A stretch of 64,000 bases of DNA from Trichormus variabilis 0441 (GTDB taxonomy: Bacteria; Cyanobacteriota; Cyanobacteriia; Cyanobacteriales; Nostocaceae). The DNA is taken from positions 494,001 through 558,000 of the forward strand of contig NZ_CP047242.1 of assembly GCF_009856605.1 (NCBI RefSeq). Reading direction: 5' to 3'. Made by a program: the position numbers and the translations under genes. Shown in pieces: positions 17,134-25,678 of the stretch (its first letter is position 1; every line of letters starts with the position of its first letter). Under the pieces are notes generated by a model that worked only from the letters and a program-made list of their open reading frames with translations, was not told the origin of the DNA and did not search any database.

Positions 17134-18672
17134 ATGTCATCTGGTTCTTCTGGTCGTTATCAAAGCAGATTATTTAACTTTGTCAACCAGCAATCTCGGC
17201 GGTTGACGGAAAATTGGGGAAGTACCTTGCGGAATTTACAAGTTGCGACTAAGTGGGGTGTGTCAGCACTACTTTATCCTGTGTTTATGTTTTTGCAGTC
17301 ATCTGATTCATCGGTGAAAAAGTTATACACCAAAGAACCAGAATTGCGGAAAAGGTTACAGCCTCATGATACTGACTTATTTTCCCCAACTCCCCTAGCT
17401 ACTGATAGACCTATTCAACGCGTATTAGAGTCTGTCCAATATTTATCACCAGAAGAAACCCATATCACGGCCTCCACCACATCCAGATTTGCCAATATTC
17501 TGGAGTTATTGCAAGGGAAATTTTTTACCCATCGCCCAAACAAGCCTAAACTTTCACAATCCTTAACTATTTCAGATGCAAAGTTAGCAAAAGTTAACCC
17601 TTCTCTTCCAGAAAACCCACTCCAACGCCATCTACCAATGGTTAGAGGAGTAGCCTCAGATGTAGTTAATCGTCAGTTGGTACTAGTCAGCGCTGAGAAC
17701 CAGATTCTAGATATTTTGACACCGCAGCAACAAGCCAAATTAACAGACAGAATTCTCAGCGAAGTGGCTGAATATTGGCATTCTTGGCAATTAACTGAAG
17801 CGCAACAGCAAGCCCATTTATTACCTGAAATTAATCGTATATTAGCAAAGTTGACAGGCGAAAATATGAGCAAAACGCCTGTAATTGCTGAGGGAATTAC
17901 CAAAAGAGTACTGAACACAGGTAAAATGGTAGCTCTACTAGATGCAGCGATCGCTAAACTAGAACAAACTGCGATAGTCCCGACACAGCAACGCAGTCTA
18001 GAAATAATGCGAGTTGCCCAAACCCAAGTCAACATCTTTCTTTATGGCAAAGAACAGCTAAACTCCAGAAAAGAAATAGTAGCTAATCCAGAGAGTGGAT
18101 TTACCCAAAAACAAAATATTTCGGCTTTAATTGAAGCAGCCCTAAATTACTTCTTTGGTGTACCTAAATATAAAGTACTAGAGTCTAGCTTTTTTGAGCA
18201 AAAATTACCTGATAGTTATCAGTCACCGCATGAGTATTTCACAAACGACCCTTGGTTAGATTGGACTGATTTGTATGATGATGCTGAAAATCTTACAGCA
18301 AAGATTATGCAATCATCAAGAATCAAATCTAGTCTTCCTCTTCATAAATCGGTTGGTTTATCTGGAAAGAAAAAACAGCCTACACCACAGCAAAAATCAA
18401 CCTCTAGTTTGTTACCAAAGAAAAAACACACGTCGAGAAAAGTTTCCTCTACAAAACAAATCCCAGCCTATCTCTCGCAACAGCAACCTTATCCCGACGC
18501 AAACCAAGCAGAAGCCCAACCAGACTGGATAGAAACGACAGCGACCGTATTAGGCTATGAAAAGCACCTCCTAGAATATATTCTGGAATGGTTAGATCGC
18601 GCTATTCTCTGGATAGAACAAATATTGACAAATATTTTTTACTTTTTGCAAGGTCTGTTGCGGGGTAAATAA
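17134..18672 (+). CDS. Conserved cyanobacterial protein, unknown
   Basis: A 512-residue protein that I do not recognise. The N-terminal 60 residues are basic and amphipathic (SRLFNFVNQQSRRLTENW) with a weak hydrophobic patch (WGVSALLYPVFMFLQ). The middle is helical and Gln-rich. Residues about 400-450 are Lys/Ser/Pro-rich and probably disordered. The protein ends with an amphipathic aromatic helix (WLDRAILWIEQILTNIFYFL), suggesting peripheral membrane contact at both ends. No catalytic motif is seen. It is monocistronic and convergent with the acyltransferase. Confidence 0.75.
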   Translation: MSSGSSGRYQSRLFNFVNQQSRRLTENWGSTLRNLQVATKWGVSALLYPVFMFLQSSDSSVKKLYTKEPELRKRLQPHDTDLFSPTPLATDRPIQRVLESVQYLSPEETHITASTTSRFANILELLQGKFFTHRPNKPKLSQSLTISDAKLAKVNPSLPENPLQRHLPMVRGVASDVVNRQLVLVSAENQILDILTPQQQAKLTDRILSEVAEYWHSWQLTEAQQQAHLLPEINRILAKLTGENMSKTPVIAEGITKRVLNTGKMVALLDAAIAKLEQTAIVPTQQRSLEIMRVAQTQVNIFLYGKEQLNSRKEIVANPESGFTQKQNISALIEAALNYFFGVPKYKVLESSFFEQKLPDSYQSPHEYFTNDPWLDWTDLYDDAENLTAKIMQSSRIKSSLPLHKSVGLSGKKKQPTPQQKSTSSLLPKKKHTSRKVSSTKQIPAYLSQQQPYPDANQAEAQPDWIETTATVLGYEKHLLEYILEWLDRAILWIEQILTNIFYFLQGLLRGK

Positions 18673-18704
18673 AACTTAATTAGTTAGTGAGGTTATGATT
18701 TTTT

Positions 18705-18729
18705 GGTAATGGGTAATGGGTAATGGGTT
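18705..18729. repeat. GGTAATG heptamer repeat
   Basis: Three tandem GGTAATG units between two convergent genes; same STRR family as at 4145 and 44476. Confidence 0.75.
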
Positions 18730-18815
18730 GTTAATTTTTGTTATTAGCTATTGCCAATGACCGATTACCAATCCCCACCAATTTAATTAGTTTCACACGC
18801 ACAAGATATACACTT

Positions 18816-19760
18816 TCACCACAACATATGGTTAAGAAAATGTCGCAGTAGTTTTGAGCCTGTTGGTTCCTGATAATCTGTGGGTAACAAATCCTGCATT
18901 GCTTCTTGCAACTTATGTAACGCTACATCTACTTCTTGGCGGTTTGGTCTGTTAGTTTGGTCAAAATACAAAGGTTCACCAACCCGAACAGTTAATTCTT
19001 TGCCCCAACACAAATCATGAGTACCGATTAAAGCTATTGGTACTATGGGTACGCCAGCCCTTAAGGCGTAAATCACAGTCCCTCGTTTTAGGGGGAGATG
19101 TAACTTACCCTCCACATTTCCCAGTCGTCCTTCAGGAAAAAGAATCATCCCGTCCCCTTGGGCTAAAATCCCTAAAACAATGCGGTCTATCTGTCGCAGT
19201 GTAGGTATATCTCCCCCAGTTGGTACAGTTTCCTCAATGGTTTGGGCTAATTCTGTCAGGTCTTGTCTTCCTGCTTTAGCTGCTTGAATGACGGCGATTT
19301 CTTCTTTCCATATCCTGGCTAAGGGAATCACCCCTCCAGCAAAACCCAAGATAAAACGCTTCCACCATTTGTTGTAGAGGGTACGAGCGTCGCCCACAAT
19401 ATAGTAGTGGGGTTGGGTGGGTATTTCCGCCAGCAGCAGCAGAGGGTCGAGATGGTGCAGATGATTAGCTGCGATAATAGCCGATGTTTGGGGAATTTTT
19501 TCCAAATTTTCGACGCGTACCCGAAAGATAGCATGAATGAGCGATCGCAATACAAAACGACGTATCCCCGCATCAACTCTAGGTTCCATCTGCCCTTCAT
19601 GCCTAGCTTCCAATCCAGCCAGAGTTTTAGCAATTATCTCACGCACTGAGCGATCGCCTGCTGCCGCCACCCCTTCTTGTACCCGCTTAATAGTTGCAGT
19701 CGTTAGAGATGGTAAGACTTCTGTTCGCGTAATAGTTTCTGGCTGGTCGTTGGATTTCAC
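18816..19760 (-). CDS. PlsC-like 1-acyl-glycerol-3-phosphate acyltransferase family protein
   Basis: A 314-residue member of the lysophospholipid acyltransferase superfamily. It carries the HX4D catalytic motif (NHLHHLDPLLLL), a FPEGRLGN acyl-acceptor motif and an IVPIALIGTHD block IV. These enzymes move fatty acyl groups onto glycerolipid precursors at the membrane. The first 80 residues (VQEGVAAAGDRSVREIIAKTL) are an extension not found in short PlsC proteins, so the substrate may differ from lysophosphatidate. It is divergent from the hydrolase gene at 19901, which suggests a lipid theme. Confidence 0.85.
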   Translation of the reverse strand: MKSNDQPETITRTEVLPSLTTATIKRVQEGVAAAGDRSVREIIAKTLAGLEARHEGQMEPRVDAGIRRFVLRSLIHAIFRVRVENLEKIPQTSAIIAANHLHHLDPLLLLAEIPTQPHYYIVGDARTLYNKWWKRFILGFAGGVIPLARIWKEEIAVIQAAKAGRQDLTELAQTIEETVPTGGDIPTLRQIDRIVLGILAQGDGMILFPEGRLGNVEGKLHLPLKRGTVIYALRAGVPIVPIALIGTHDLCWGKELTVRVGEPLYFDQTNRPNRQEVDVALHKLQEAMQDLLPTDYQEPTGSKLLRHFLNHMLW

Positions 19761-19870
19761 TTTATTTAAGCCTGACTGAGCAGATTTGTGAAAAAAACGT
19801 TTGATCAGCTAATAATTATTTAAATTGTATAGAGCTAGTAAAGAAAATGTTTGTTTAGCTTGCATTTCTT

Positions 19871-19896
19871 AATTTTGAATTTTGAATTTTGAATTA
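19871..19896. repeat. AATTTTG heptamer repeat
   Basis: About three and a half tandem AATTTTG units immediately upstream of the alpha/beta hydrolase start. Confidence 0.75.
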
Positions 19897-19900
19897 ATTC

Positions 19901-20746
19901 ATGGTCTACCACAACGAAGGCGTATTTAAAAGTGTCGATGGACTTGAGCTTTATTATCAGAATTGGTATCCAAAAGGCACAGCAAAAGCCATCTTGGTGA
20001 TTGTGCATGGACTGGGAGGACACAGCGATAAATATAGCAATATCGTCAACCATCTAACAGCCAAAGAATATGCCGTTTATGGCTTAGATTTACGCGGTCA
20101 TGGGCGATCGCCTGGACAGCGTGGTCACATCAACGCCTGGGCTGATTTTCGCGGGGATTTGAGTGCTTTCTTAAAGCTAATCCAGACCCAGCAGCCCCAA
20201 TACCCAATTTTTTTACTAGGGCATAGTTTAGGTGCAGTAGTTGTCTGCGACTATATTTTACGCTGTCCCCAAGAAGTCGCAAAATTACAAGGTGCGATCG
20301 CCTTAGCACCAGCCATAGGCAAAGTCGGCGTGTCGAAATTCCGCCTACTTGTAGGTAAATTGCTTTCGCAAATATGGCCGCGCTTCTCCTTAACTACCGG
20401 ACTTGACCTCAGTGCAGGTTCACGAGACGAGAAAGTTGTAGCCGCTTATGCTCAAGACACCCTACGCCATAACCTTGGTAGCGCCCGTTTAGCCACAGAA
20501 TATTTTGCCACTGTCGCCTGGATTCATGCTCATGCACCTGACTGGCAAATCCCCCTGCTGATTCTTCACGGTAGCAGCGATCGCATCGCCTCACCCGAAG
20601 GCGGAGCAATTTTTTACAAATACGTAGGTTGTTCAGATAAGTTACGCATCGAATACCCAGAAGCCTATCATGACCTACAAGCAGACCTCAACTACCAACA
20701 AGTCTTGGCTGACCTAGAAAACTGGCTAGAAAATCATTTGCCATAA
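19901..20746 (+). CDS. Alpha/beta hydrolase, monoacylglycerol lipase-like
   Basis: A 281-residue serine hydrolase. It carries VIVHGLGGHSDKY (oxyanion region), GLDLRGHGRSPGQRGH, and the nucleophile elbow GHSLGA. ILHGSSDRIASP supplies the acid and EAYHDLQAD the catalytic His. The DLRGHGRSPGxRGH box is typical of monoglyceride lipase/lysophospholipase-like proteins. The ATG is preceded only by the AATTTTG repeat and shows no clear ribosome binding site. It is divergent from the acyltransferase. Confidence 0.85.
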   Translation: MVYHNEGVFKSVDGLELYYQNWYPKGTAKAILVIVHGLGGHSDKYSNIVNHLTAKEYAVYGLDLRGHGRSPGQRGHINAWADFRGDLSAFLKLIQTQQPQYPIFLLGHSLGAVVVCDYILRCPQEVAKLQGAIALAPAIGKVGVSKFRLLVGKLLSQIWPRFSLTTGLDLSAGSRDEKVVAAYAQDTLRHNLGSARLATEYFATVAWIHAHAPDWQIPLLILHGSSDRIASPEGGAIFYKYVGCSDKLRIEYPEAYHDLQADLNYQQVLADLENWLENHLP

Positions 20747-20749
20747 ATT

Positions 20750-20797
20750 CTTCCCCTGCTTCCCCTGCTTCCCTTGCTTCCCTTGCACCCCCTGCTC
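20750..20797. repeat. Pyrimidine-rich tandem repeat (TTCCCCTGC/TTCCCTTGC)
   Basis: Five 9-base units of TTCCC(C/T)TGC type follow the hydrolase stop; noncoding simple repeat. Confidence 0.75.
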
Positions 20798-20923
20798 ACC
20801 AAGGCGATTGGATATTTCTTAGTGAGAATTCCCTTCTTCTATCCCCAATCCCAAAATTTCTTTTCCTCTACCTATTGACATCACCTGAAAAATCCGTTAA
20901 TTTATAAAAGGTCTGAGGTTGAT

Positions 20924-20996
20924 GCCCCCATCGTCTAGAGGCCTAGGACACCTCCCTTTCACGGAGGTAACGGGGATTCGAATTCCCCTGGGGGTA
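20924..20996 (+). tRNA. trnE: tRNA-Glu (UUC)
   Basis: A 73-base cloverleaf. The acceptor arm is GCCCCCA with TGGGGGT and discriminator A. The D arm holds TCGTCTAGAGGCCTAGGA. The anticodon stem CCTCC/GGAGG surrounds CTTTCAC with anticodon TTC. The T arm GGGGATTCGAATTCCCC has the TTCGAAT loop. CCA is not encoded. In cyanobacteria this tRNA also supplies glutamate for tetrapyrrole synthesis through glutamyl-tRNA reductase. Confidence 0.97.
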
Positions 20997-21045
20997 CTAA
21001 AAAATTAAATTTAAACTTTCTAAGTTTAAAGACCTATACTAATCT

Positions 21046-21084
21046 AAACCCCTTCAAGAATAATCCTGAAGGGGTTTAAATTTG
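21046..21084. terminator. Bidirectional terminator between tRNA-Glu and the SRPBCC gene
   Basis: AAACCCCTTCA (21047-21057) pairs with TGAAGGGGTTT (21068-21078), with T-rich flanks. It lies between convergent transcription units. Confidence 0.8.
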
Positions 21085-21087
21085 CAC

Positions 21088-21696
21088 CTAGAGACTCTGG
21101 TTAGCCAAACACTCTACCCTTTGGTAAATTGCCAACAGGTTAGACCTAAGATCCTGACTCAGACGACGCTCAATAATAGTGATTGGCATCGTCAACTTAG
21201 GCCAAACTTGGATTGTGTAACATAGGTCAGTACCAATTACATCACCGAGCGCATAGGGTTGTAAACACCAATTACCAGAAAAGCCTTTAAAATCTCCCTC
21301 AACCATTTGGAAATTTATTTCCTTGGGGAAGTATTCCTCCAAATCTAGAACTACACGGGCGCAAAATTTGAAATTGAGTAAGCGCTGAGAGCCTACTTGT
21401 TCCAGTCGGATACCACCATTAGGATGCTCAAGTAGGGAACTTTTAGCGAGGTTAGGAATGAAGTCAGCTAAGGCTTCATAATTTGTGAGTACCTGCCAAA
21501 CTTGTTCCACTGGTTGGGGGATTTGGACTCTAGCCGTAATTTGCCGTTGTCGGTCGGCGATTTTCTCAACTTGGATTTCTACAGATGGTAGGTTGTCTGC
21601 ACCTGCAACCAATTCACCATCTAAATCGGGGTTAAATTCCAAGTCTTCTGTAGGGTTGTATTGTTTAGTCACTTTCAGAATATGGTGTGCTTTCAT
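21088..21696 (-). CDS. SRPBCC (START/polyketide cyclase-like) protein
   Basis: A 202-residue protein. From about residue 50 the core ITARVQIPQPVEQVWQVLTNYEALADFIPNL is the helix-grip entry of the cyclase/dehydrase Coq10-like SRPBCC fold, which binds hydrophobic ligands. The remaining strands (GIRLEQVGSQ, EEYFPKEINFQMVEGDFKGFSG) fit. The ligand is unknown. The ATG start overlaps the end of the upstream kinase-like gene by 32 bases. A GTG at 21673 would reduce the overlap; neither has a good ribosome binding site. The overlap implies co-translation with the GAF protein. Confidence 0.8.
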   Translation of the reverse strand: MKAHHILKVTKQYNPTEDLEFNPDLDGELVAGADNLPSVEIQVEKIADRQRQITARVQIPQPVEQVWQVLTNYEALADFIPNLAKSSLLEHPNGGIRLEQVGSQRLLNFKFCARVVLDLEEYFPKEINFQMVEGDFKGFSGNWCLQPYALGDVIGTDLCYTIQVWPKLTMPITIIERRLSQDLRSNLLAIYQRVECLANQSL

Positions 21697-23689
21697 CAGA
21701 AAACTGGGGCAAAGTTAGGGTAAAGCAAATTTCGCTGAGTTGAGAACCGGGAATAGGGTTACTTTCAACTGCGATCGCCCCGTTCAAGTGCTGTACTAAG
21801 GACTTGACTAAAGCGAGTCCCAAGCCAGTCCCTGGAGTCCAGCGACCTCCTCTACCGCGACGGAACCTATCAAATATATAGGTAGCCTCTTGTTCGGAGA
21901 TGCCACGTCCTGTGTTAGTCACTTTAATCATAACTTGATCGACAAGCTGATCAACTTGATGACTGGCGTGCAGGTGAACGATAGTGTCACGTTCCGAGTA
22001 TGTATAGGCGTTATTTAGTAGCTCATGCAGGATGCGATCAAAACTTTCCAATTCGGTTTGGAGTTTTAACGGTTCATCCGGTATGTCTAAATCTATACTT
22101 AATCCTTTACCTGCCAATTTGCTGGCTAAAGAATCGCTTAAATCTTGGATTTTGGCGTTTAAATTGATGTTTTCCACCCGTGGTGGTTCTTGCTCAGACT
22201 CTAATTTCTGGAGAGTCAGCAAGTCATTAATTAAGTTGATTTCCTTAGCGCATTCGTTCTCCAGAATCTCTAAGTATTTCACCTGGCGTTCTGGGGGGAT
22301 TCCTGGGAGACGGAGATTTTTGATTGACATCATCATATTCGTCAACGGGTAGCGCAGGCGATCGCTGATATTGCTCATAAATTCGTCTTTGAGCTGGTTC
22401 AGTTCCCGCAACTGCTCCACATATTGCCGCGTTCTTTCATGAAGTTTTGCTTGCAGTTCCAAGCTACTTTGGAGCTTTGCCGTGCGCTCATCTACTAAAG
22501 TCTGGACTTGCCGCAGTGTTTTTGATTGAATAATGGCATTGCTAACTTGAGCGCAAACCATTTCCACCAAATTTAACTCAGACTGTTGCCAATTACGCGC
22601 CACACCCTGCTGTAACACTAAAAATCCCAATATTTTGCCTTGGTTCTCTAATGGCATTAACAGTACGGCTGGCAGTTCTGTAATGGCAAATAAAGGAGCA
22701 ACGGTAGAAGTATCCTGTAATTCTGAGTAATCATTAATAATGACTGGTTTACCCGCATCTTGGAACACCCTTTGACATAACCCACAATCAGCCAAGGAGA
22801 AAGATCCAGGCAAGGAATCTGTTTGATTGGCATTTTCCTTGCGCCATTCACCGACAACATCAGCTTTAGCTTGAGGAATTTGTTTTTTAATGGGAGTTCT
22901 AAATAGTGGATCTGTATATTTCAGTAGGATCAGCAAACCGCGATCTGCTTGTAAACACTCGGCAGTAGATGCTATGGCCAGTTGGAGCATTTGATTTAAC
23001 TCCAAGTTGCTACGACTTAATATAGTTAGTTGTTTAATTAAGCTCTGATGTTGATTACTCTTTTGTAGGTGTTGCTGCTGAGAAGAAATCAACTGTGCTT
23101 GTGTTAACTGAGAAAAAGCGATCGCACAAGATGCTTCTATCGTCTTCAAGATTTTTTTGGCTGAATCATCCCAATCATGAGATTGGAATTTAATCAGACT
23201 AATTACACCATTAGTTTTGCCACCAAAGCGGGTAGAAATTGCCAACACGGCTTTGATTGGTAAAGGCAAATGTTGACATCCCACCACCAAACTATTACGG
23301 ATGATGGAAATCTCATCAATATTGCGTGGTTCTACCGCACATTGCAAAACTGGTAATTCCATCAAGAAACGTTCTGTAGAGAACATCTCATTAGACAGAG
23401 GTACTCCTAGAAATTCATCAGAACACCAGTTAGCTGTTGTTGTTTCCGTGGATTCCTCATTGGTAACTGTCACCAAGCAGCAACAATCTACATTTGTGAC
23501 AGTCCCCACCAAGTGGGCTATCTCTTGCAGCATTGCTGCTGTTGCTGGACGACTGGCAACGATGTGATTAATTTTATGTGCCAACTCCTGGGCTGTTTCT
23601 TCCTGATGTTGCATCAGTTTGACTGGGTAGGGTTGTAGTCGCTCTGGTCCATCGGGGTACTGTGGCGGCAATAATAAACGCTTTTTCAT
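21665..23689 (-). CDS. GAF-domain sensor kinase-like protein lacking the phospho-acceptor His
   Basis: A 674-residue cytoplasmic protein. It has an N-terminal GAF domain (about 45-190), a second GAF (about 225-400, ADRGLLILLKY), a coiled-coil signal helix (about 400-430), a dimerisation helix and an HATPase_c domain. The HATPase_c boxes are HELLNNAYTYSE (N box), VTNTGRGISEQE (G1) and GTGLGLALVKSL (G2). At the H box the text is SNISDRLRYPLTN, so residue 443 is Asp where histidine kinases have the phosphorylated His. ATP binding looks intact, but ordinary autophosphorylation should be impossible. It may be a pseudokinase or a dimer partner. It overlaps the SRPBCC gene. Confidence 0.85.
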   Translation of the reverse strand: MKKRLLLPPQYPDGPERLQPYPVKLMQHQEETAQELAHKINHIVASRPATAAMLQEIAHLVGTVTNVDCCCLVTVTNEESTETTTANWCSDEFLGVPLSNEMFSTERFLMELPVLQCAVEPRNIDEISIIRNSLVVGCQHLPLPIKAVLAISTRFGGKTNGVISLIKFQSHDWDDSAKKILKTIEASCAIAFSQLTQAQLISSQQQHLQKSNQHQSLIKQLTILSRSNLELNQMLQLAIASTAECLQADRGLLILLKYTDPLFRTPIKKQIPQAKADVVGEWRKENANQTDSLPGSFSLADCGLCQRVFQDAGKPVIINDYSELQDTSTVAPLFAITELPAVLLMPLENQGKILGFLVLQQGVARNWQQSELNLVEMVCAQVSNAIIQSKTLRQVQTLVDERTAKLQSSLELQAKLHERTRQYVEQLRELNQLKDEFMSNISDRLRYPLTNMMMSIKNLRLPGIPPERQVKYLEILENECAKEINLINDLLTLQKLESEQEPPRVENINLNAKIQDLSDSLASKLAGKGLSIDLDIPDEPLKLQTELESFDRILHELLNNAYTYSERDTIVHLHASHQVDQLVDQVMIKVTNTGRGISEQEATYIFDRFRRGRGGRWTPGTGLGLALVKSLVQHLNGAIAVESNPIPGSQLSEICFTLTLPQFSDESTPYSESD

Positions 23690-24323
23690 TCCTAATATGC
23701 TCTGAGATTTTTACCCCATTGTTTATGCACCAAACTGTTTGGCATATTATTCACCTTGAGTTGTGTTGCTGCACCTGATGGATGGGAAATGTTTGATGAA
23801 AAATTTCTCTCATCTGTTATAGCCCCTTTCTATTGCAGATGATCAAGTTATCAGTAAATTAAACTAATTTATACAGTATTGTGACAGCCGACCAAGATGA
23901 CTAAATGCCTGATCAAGCTACTATTTAGTTTCGCGTTGCCAGTCCAAATAGTAACTTGGACTCAGGATACCTTGTTTATAACTATACATAAACCGTAATT
24001 TCTCTAGATTGGCAACCATAACTTCATTGTGATTAACCGCATTAGTACTGTTGTGACTCAAATCACAAATGAAGATGTTGAGGAAAATTTTCACCAGCGT
24101 CGTTTTATTGTTGATGGCTCTGAATAACTGGGGAACACTCTGACATTCAAGTTATAGAAAAACTTTTGAAAACTAAATCAAGAATCATATGAGAAAAATT
24201 TATGGTTTTTCCATTTCCCTCTATAATATTCTATAGTTTTTTACTTATTACATTAATAGTGTGAGTATGTCAAGATCAGTGCTGAGTAGTAACTAAAGCA
24301 TACTAACTTATTAAGCTAATAGC
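23690..24323. other. Gene-poor region, about 630 bases
   Basis: AT-rich, no supported ORF on either strand, no tRNA-like fold. It should include the promoter of the GAF protein at its left edge. I see no other recognisable element. Confidence 0.5.
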
Positions 24324-24365
24324 GAATACAGCCTAGTTACTCATCAGGGCAACTAGGCTGTATTC
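24324..24365 (-). terminator. Hairpin downstream of the ribbon-helix-helix gene
   Basis: GAATACAGCCTAGTT (24324-24338) and AACTAGGCTGTATTC (24351-24365) form a perfect 15-bp stem with a 12-base loop, just beyond the stop codon at 24380. No strong T-run is visible, so it may act as an mRNA-stabilising or terminator hairpin. Confidence 0.65.
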
Positions 24366-24379
24366 GGAAAAATGTAAAA

Positions 24380-24715
24380 CTAGCCGGCTAAACTCTCGAC
24401 ACTGAGCGGAACCATATCGCCATTTCTGGTTAATCCTAATAACATGGGTTGTTGGGGTTGGATAAGTTGACCTGTGAGTACACAACGTTCTTCTTGTTGA
24501 GCTGTGGCGGCTATACTGGCACGAATGTCGGCTCGTGAAAATCGCGGTTTCCACTCACCCGATTTTTGCTGCACATAATTCCAGAGGATATCGCGGATAA
24601 GTGCCTGATATCCCTGATTCCCAGCTATTTCTTTGAGTTTCTCTTTCAGTTCTCGCTCTAAACGGATGCTGGTAACTTCCATATCGGTTGTTGGGGTGCG
24701 AGCGATTGTGTGCAT
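24380..24715 (-). CDS. Ribbon-helix-helix-type small protein
   Basis: A 111-residue protein. The segment EVTSIRLERELKEKLKEIAG then YQALIRDILWNYV is a CopG/MetJ-like ribbon-helix-helix pattern, so DNA binding is likely. The C-terminal half contains ERCVLTGQLIQPQQPMLLGLTRNGDMVPL, which reads like a short ligand or zinc-less beta domain. I chose the ATG at 24715 because it follows TAAGGAG by seven bases; the frame is open to 24781 but that extension is hydrophobic and improbable. No toxin gene is adjacent on the same strand. Confidence 0.7.
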   Translation of the reverse strand: MHTIARTPTTDMEVTSIRLERELKEKLKEIAGNQGYQALIRDILWNYVQQKSGEWKPRFSRADIRASIAATAQQEERCVLTGQLIQPQQPMLLGLTRNGDMVPLSVESLAG

Positions 24716-24784
24716 GATTTTTCTCCTTAAAGTATGGACAGGATAGTAATACAAGTGTAGTATGTTTAAAGAAATGTTCAATAG

Positions 24785-25036
24785 GTGAAATTTTCCGTGA
24801 AATCCATTTACCCCATTTCCACTCCCTTAGCGGCGACCAAATCCCCCTTTAGTTGGGAATTTGGCGTTGCGGGAGTGGAGTATTTATTTATGGGCGATGG
24901 TAGCCGTGATGGCGCACAAATCACAAAGGGAAATTATGACTTTATTATTGATGTCAGCATCGATGGGCTGAATAGCAAACCACAACTAGATAGCAAAAGC
25001 GGGAGGTACAGACAGAGATATGCTGTACCAAAATAA
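24785..25036 (+). CDS. Small hypothetical protein
   Basis: A GTG-started frame of 83 residues (GTG at 24797 also possible): WEFGVAGVEYLFMGDGSRDG then NYDFIIDVSIDGLNSKP. I do not recognise it. Support is modest: a good terminator follows 28 bases after the stop and no other gene explains that terminator. It may be a decayed fragment. It is divergent from the ribbon-helix-helix gene. Confidence 0.35.
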   Translation: MKFSVKSIYPISTPLAATKSPFSWEFGVAGVEYLFMGDGSRDGAQITKGNYDFIIDVSIDGLNSKPQLDSKSGRYRQRYAVPK

Positions 25037-25064
25037 GACCAAAAATCTGACGGTCTATTTCTCA

Positions 25065-25100
25065 CCCCCGCTTCAACCAAACCAGAAGCGGGGGTTTTTT
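25065..25100 (+). terminator. Rho-independent terminator
   Basis: CCCCCGCTTC (25065-25074) pairs perfectly with GAAGCGGGGG (25085-25094) and is followed by six Ts. It lies 17 bases before the HNH gene start. Confidence 0.9.
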
Positions 25101-25116
25101 ATTAAGGAGTGAAGCT

Positions 25117-25662
25117 GTGGCTATCACAATACCAGTTTTAGAGCAATCTGTGGTGGTATTTTCGCAAAATTACTTGCCACTGTGTCGGGTGAATATCAAA
25201 CGGGCGATCGTCCTGTTACTAACAAACAAAGCTGAACCATTAGTTGGTTATACAGAAAATGGGTGGCGAGTTCATTCACCCAGTTTGATAATTGATGTAC
25301 CAAAACATATCCGCTTAAAAATCACCTCTATTGAGAGGACATGGAAAGTTCCGCCTGTGAATCGACGAGAAATTTTGCGGCGAGATCACCACAGTTGTCA
25401 ATATTGCGGTAGCAGGAAGCGTCTTACCTTAGATCATGTGATTCCCAGGTCTAGAGGTGGTTCTCATACTTGGGATAACGTGGTTACGGCTTGTGAAAGA
25501 TGTAACTCGCGTAAGGGAGACCGAACACCGGCGGAAGTTGGTATGCAGTTGCGTACTAAACCAAAACCACCAGTCCACCCGGCGGTAGCTTTTGCAGTCA
25601 GCGATACTTGGCGTGATAACGCCACACAGTTTTGGATAGATATGCAGGCAAACCTGGAGTAA
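25117..25662 (+). CDS. HNH endonuclease-domain protein
   Basis: A 181-residue protein. The HNH core is RDHHSCQYCGSRKRLTLDHV, IPRSRGGSHTWDNVV, then ACERCNSRKGDRT: two CxxC zinc pairs around the catalytic His of LDHV and Asn of WDN. The first 90 residues (CRVNIKRAIVLLLTNKAEPL) are the extension seen in a widespread bacterial HNH family of unknown target. The GTG start follows TTAAGGAG. The next gene begins 16 bases after the stop, so they form a pair. Fold certain, biological role unknown. Confidence 0.85.
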   Translation: MAITIPVLEQSVVVFSQNYLPLCRVNIKRAIVLLLTNKAEPLVGYTENGWRVHSPSLIIDVPKHIRLKITSIERTWKVPPVNRREILRRDHHSCQYCGSRKRLTLDHVIPRSRGGSHTWDNVVTACERCNSRKGDRTPAEVGMQLRTKPKPPVHPAVAFAVSDTWRDNATQFWIDMQANLE

Positions 25663-25678
25663 CAGGAGAGCAGAAGGA

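Noticed and set aside
24333-24554. 73-residue minus-strand ORF
   Set aside because: Alternative frame of the ribbon-helix-helix gene and its terminator.
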